Assembly: GCA_021779335.1 (NCBI GenBank)
Contig: JAJYAW010000219.1
Coordinates: forward strand, 1-5,582
Direction: 5' to 3'
DNA length: 5,582 nt
DNA from: Myxococcales bacterium
GTDB lineage: Bacteria > Myxococcota > Myxococcia > Myxococcales > Anaeromyxobacteraceae
The position numbers and the translations under genes were made by a program. The stretch's first letter is position 1. Every line of letters starts with the position of its first letter. A model generated the notes under the pieces. The model was not told the origin of the DNA. It did no database searches and worked only from the letters and a program-made list of their open reading frames with translations. Shown here piece by piece: positions 5,504-5,582 of the stretch.

Positions 5504-5582
5504 GGGCGCCCCCCGGCCGGCCTGGTTGGCGGGGCCGTCGGCCTGGCCGCCGGCGGAGGCTGCGGCGCCGCCGGCTGCGCAG
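5500..5582 (-). CDS. 3' end of an upstream gene, probably lptA (partial)
   Basis: In one minus-strand frame the last 26 codons before a TGA at 5502-5500 are almost all Pro, Ala, Arg, Gly and Gln (for example [20 protein letters not shown]), and that TGA overlaps the lptB GTG by two bases (GTGA). A disordered Pro/Ala tail is plausible for a periplasmic protein in a GC-rich genome, and lptA is the usual gene directly before lptB. No OstA/LptA domain is visible, and the other two frames are also open over these 83 bases, so the gene identity rests on context and the overlap only. Confidence 0.45.
   Translation of the reverse strand, partial: AQPAAPQPPPAARPTAPPTRPAGGRP

Overview
The window is very GC-rich (roughly 70% by eye) and every supportable gene lies on the minus strand, so transcription runs from high to low coordinates. 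The core is the conserved proteobacterial rpoN neighbourhood. In reading order it holds the tail of a probable lptA, then lptB (ABC ATPase of LPS export), rpoN (sigma-54), hpf (long-form ribosome hibernation factor) and ptsN (EIIA-Ntr). Downstream of ptsN come a TusA-family sulfurtransferase and an HdrA-like iron-sulfur flavoprotein that runs off the left edge. High GC, frequent GTG/TTG starts, a long-form HPF and an HdrA-like protein suit a deltaproteobacterial or myxobacterial lineage; an Anaeromyxobacter-like organism is my best guess. That is inference, since no rRNA or other species marker is present.

Layout: 5582-5500 probable lptA 3' end (Pro/Ala-rich tail, stop overlapping the lptB start as GTGA); 5503-4757 lptB; 15 nt gap; 4741-3236 rpoN; 210 nt gap (3235-3026) with a candidate extended -10 promoter and a structured leader; 3025-2474 hpf; 19 nt gap; 2454-1996 ptsN; 147 nt gap (1995-1849) with a candidate promoter, a perfect 20-bp palindrome and a strong ribosome binding site; 1848-1618 TusA-like; 4 nt gap; 1613-1 HdrA-like (537 codons, no stop).

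The genes fall into three probable transcription units: lptA-lptB-rpoN, hpf-ptsN, and tusA-like/hdrA-like, with possible readthrough between them. The first two tie envelope biogenesis to sigma-54 transcription, ribosome hibernation and nitrogen-PTS signalling, as in many Gram-negatives. The third differs: a small sulfur-carrier protein appears translationally coupled to a flavin/[4Fe-4S] protein of the heterodisulfide reductase A class, suggesting a sulfur-relay or electron-transfer job. It sits just after ptsN, near where rapZ or hprK is found in other lineages. This pair and its palindromic leader are the most interesting part of the window. Nothing looks like a mobile element, CRISPR array, tRNA or rRNA, and I see no intrinsic terminator with a T-tract.
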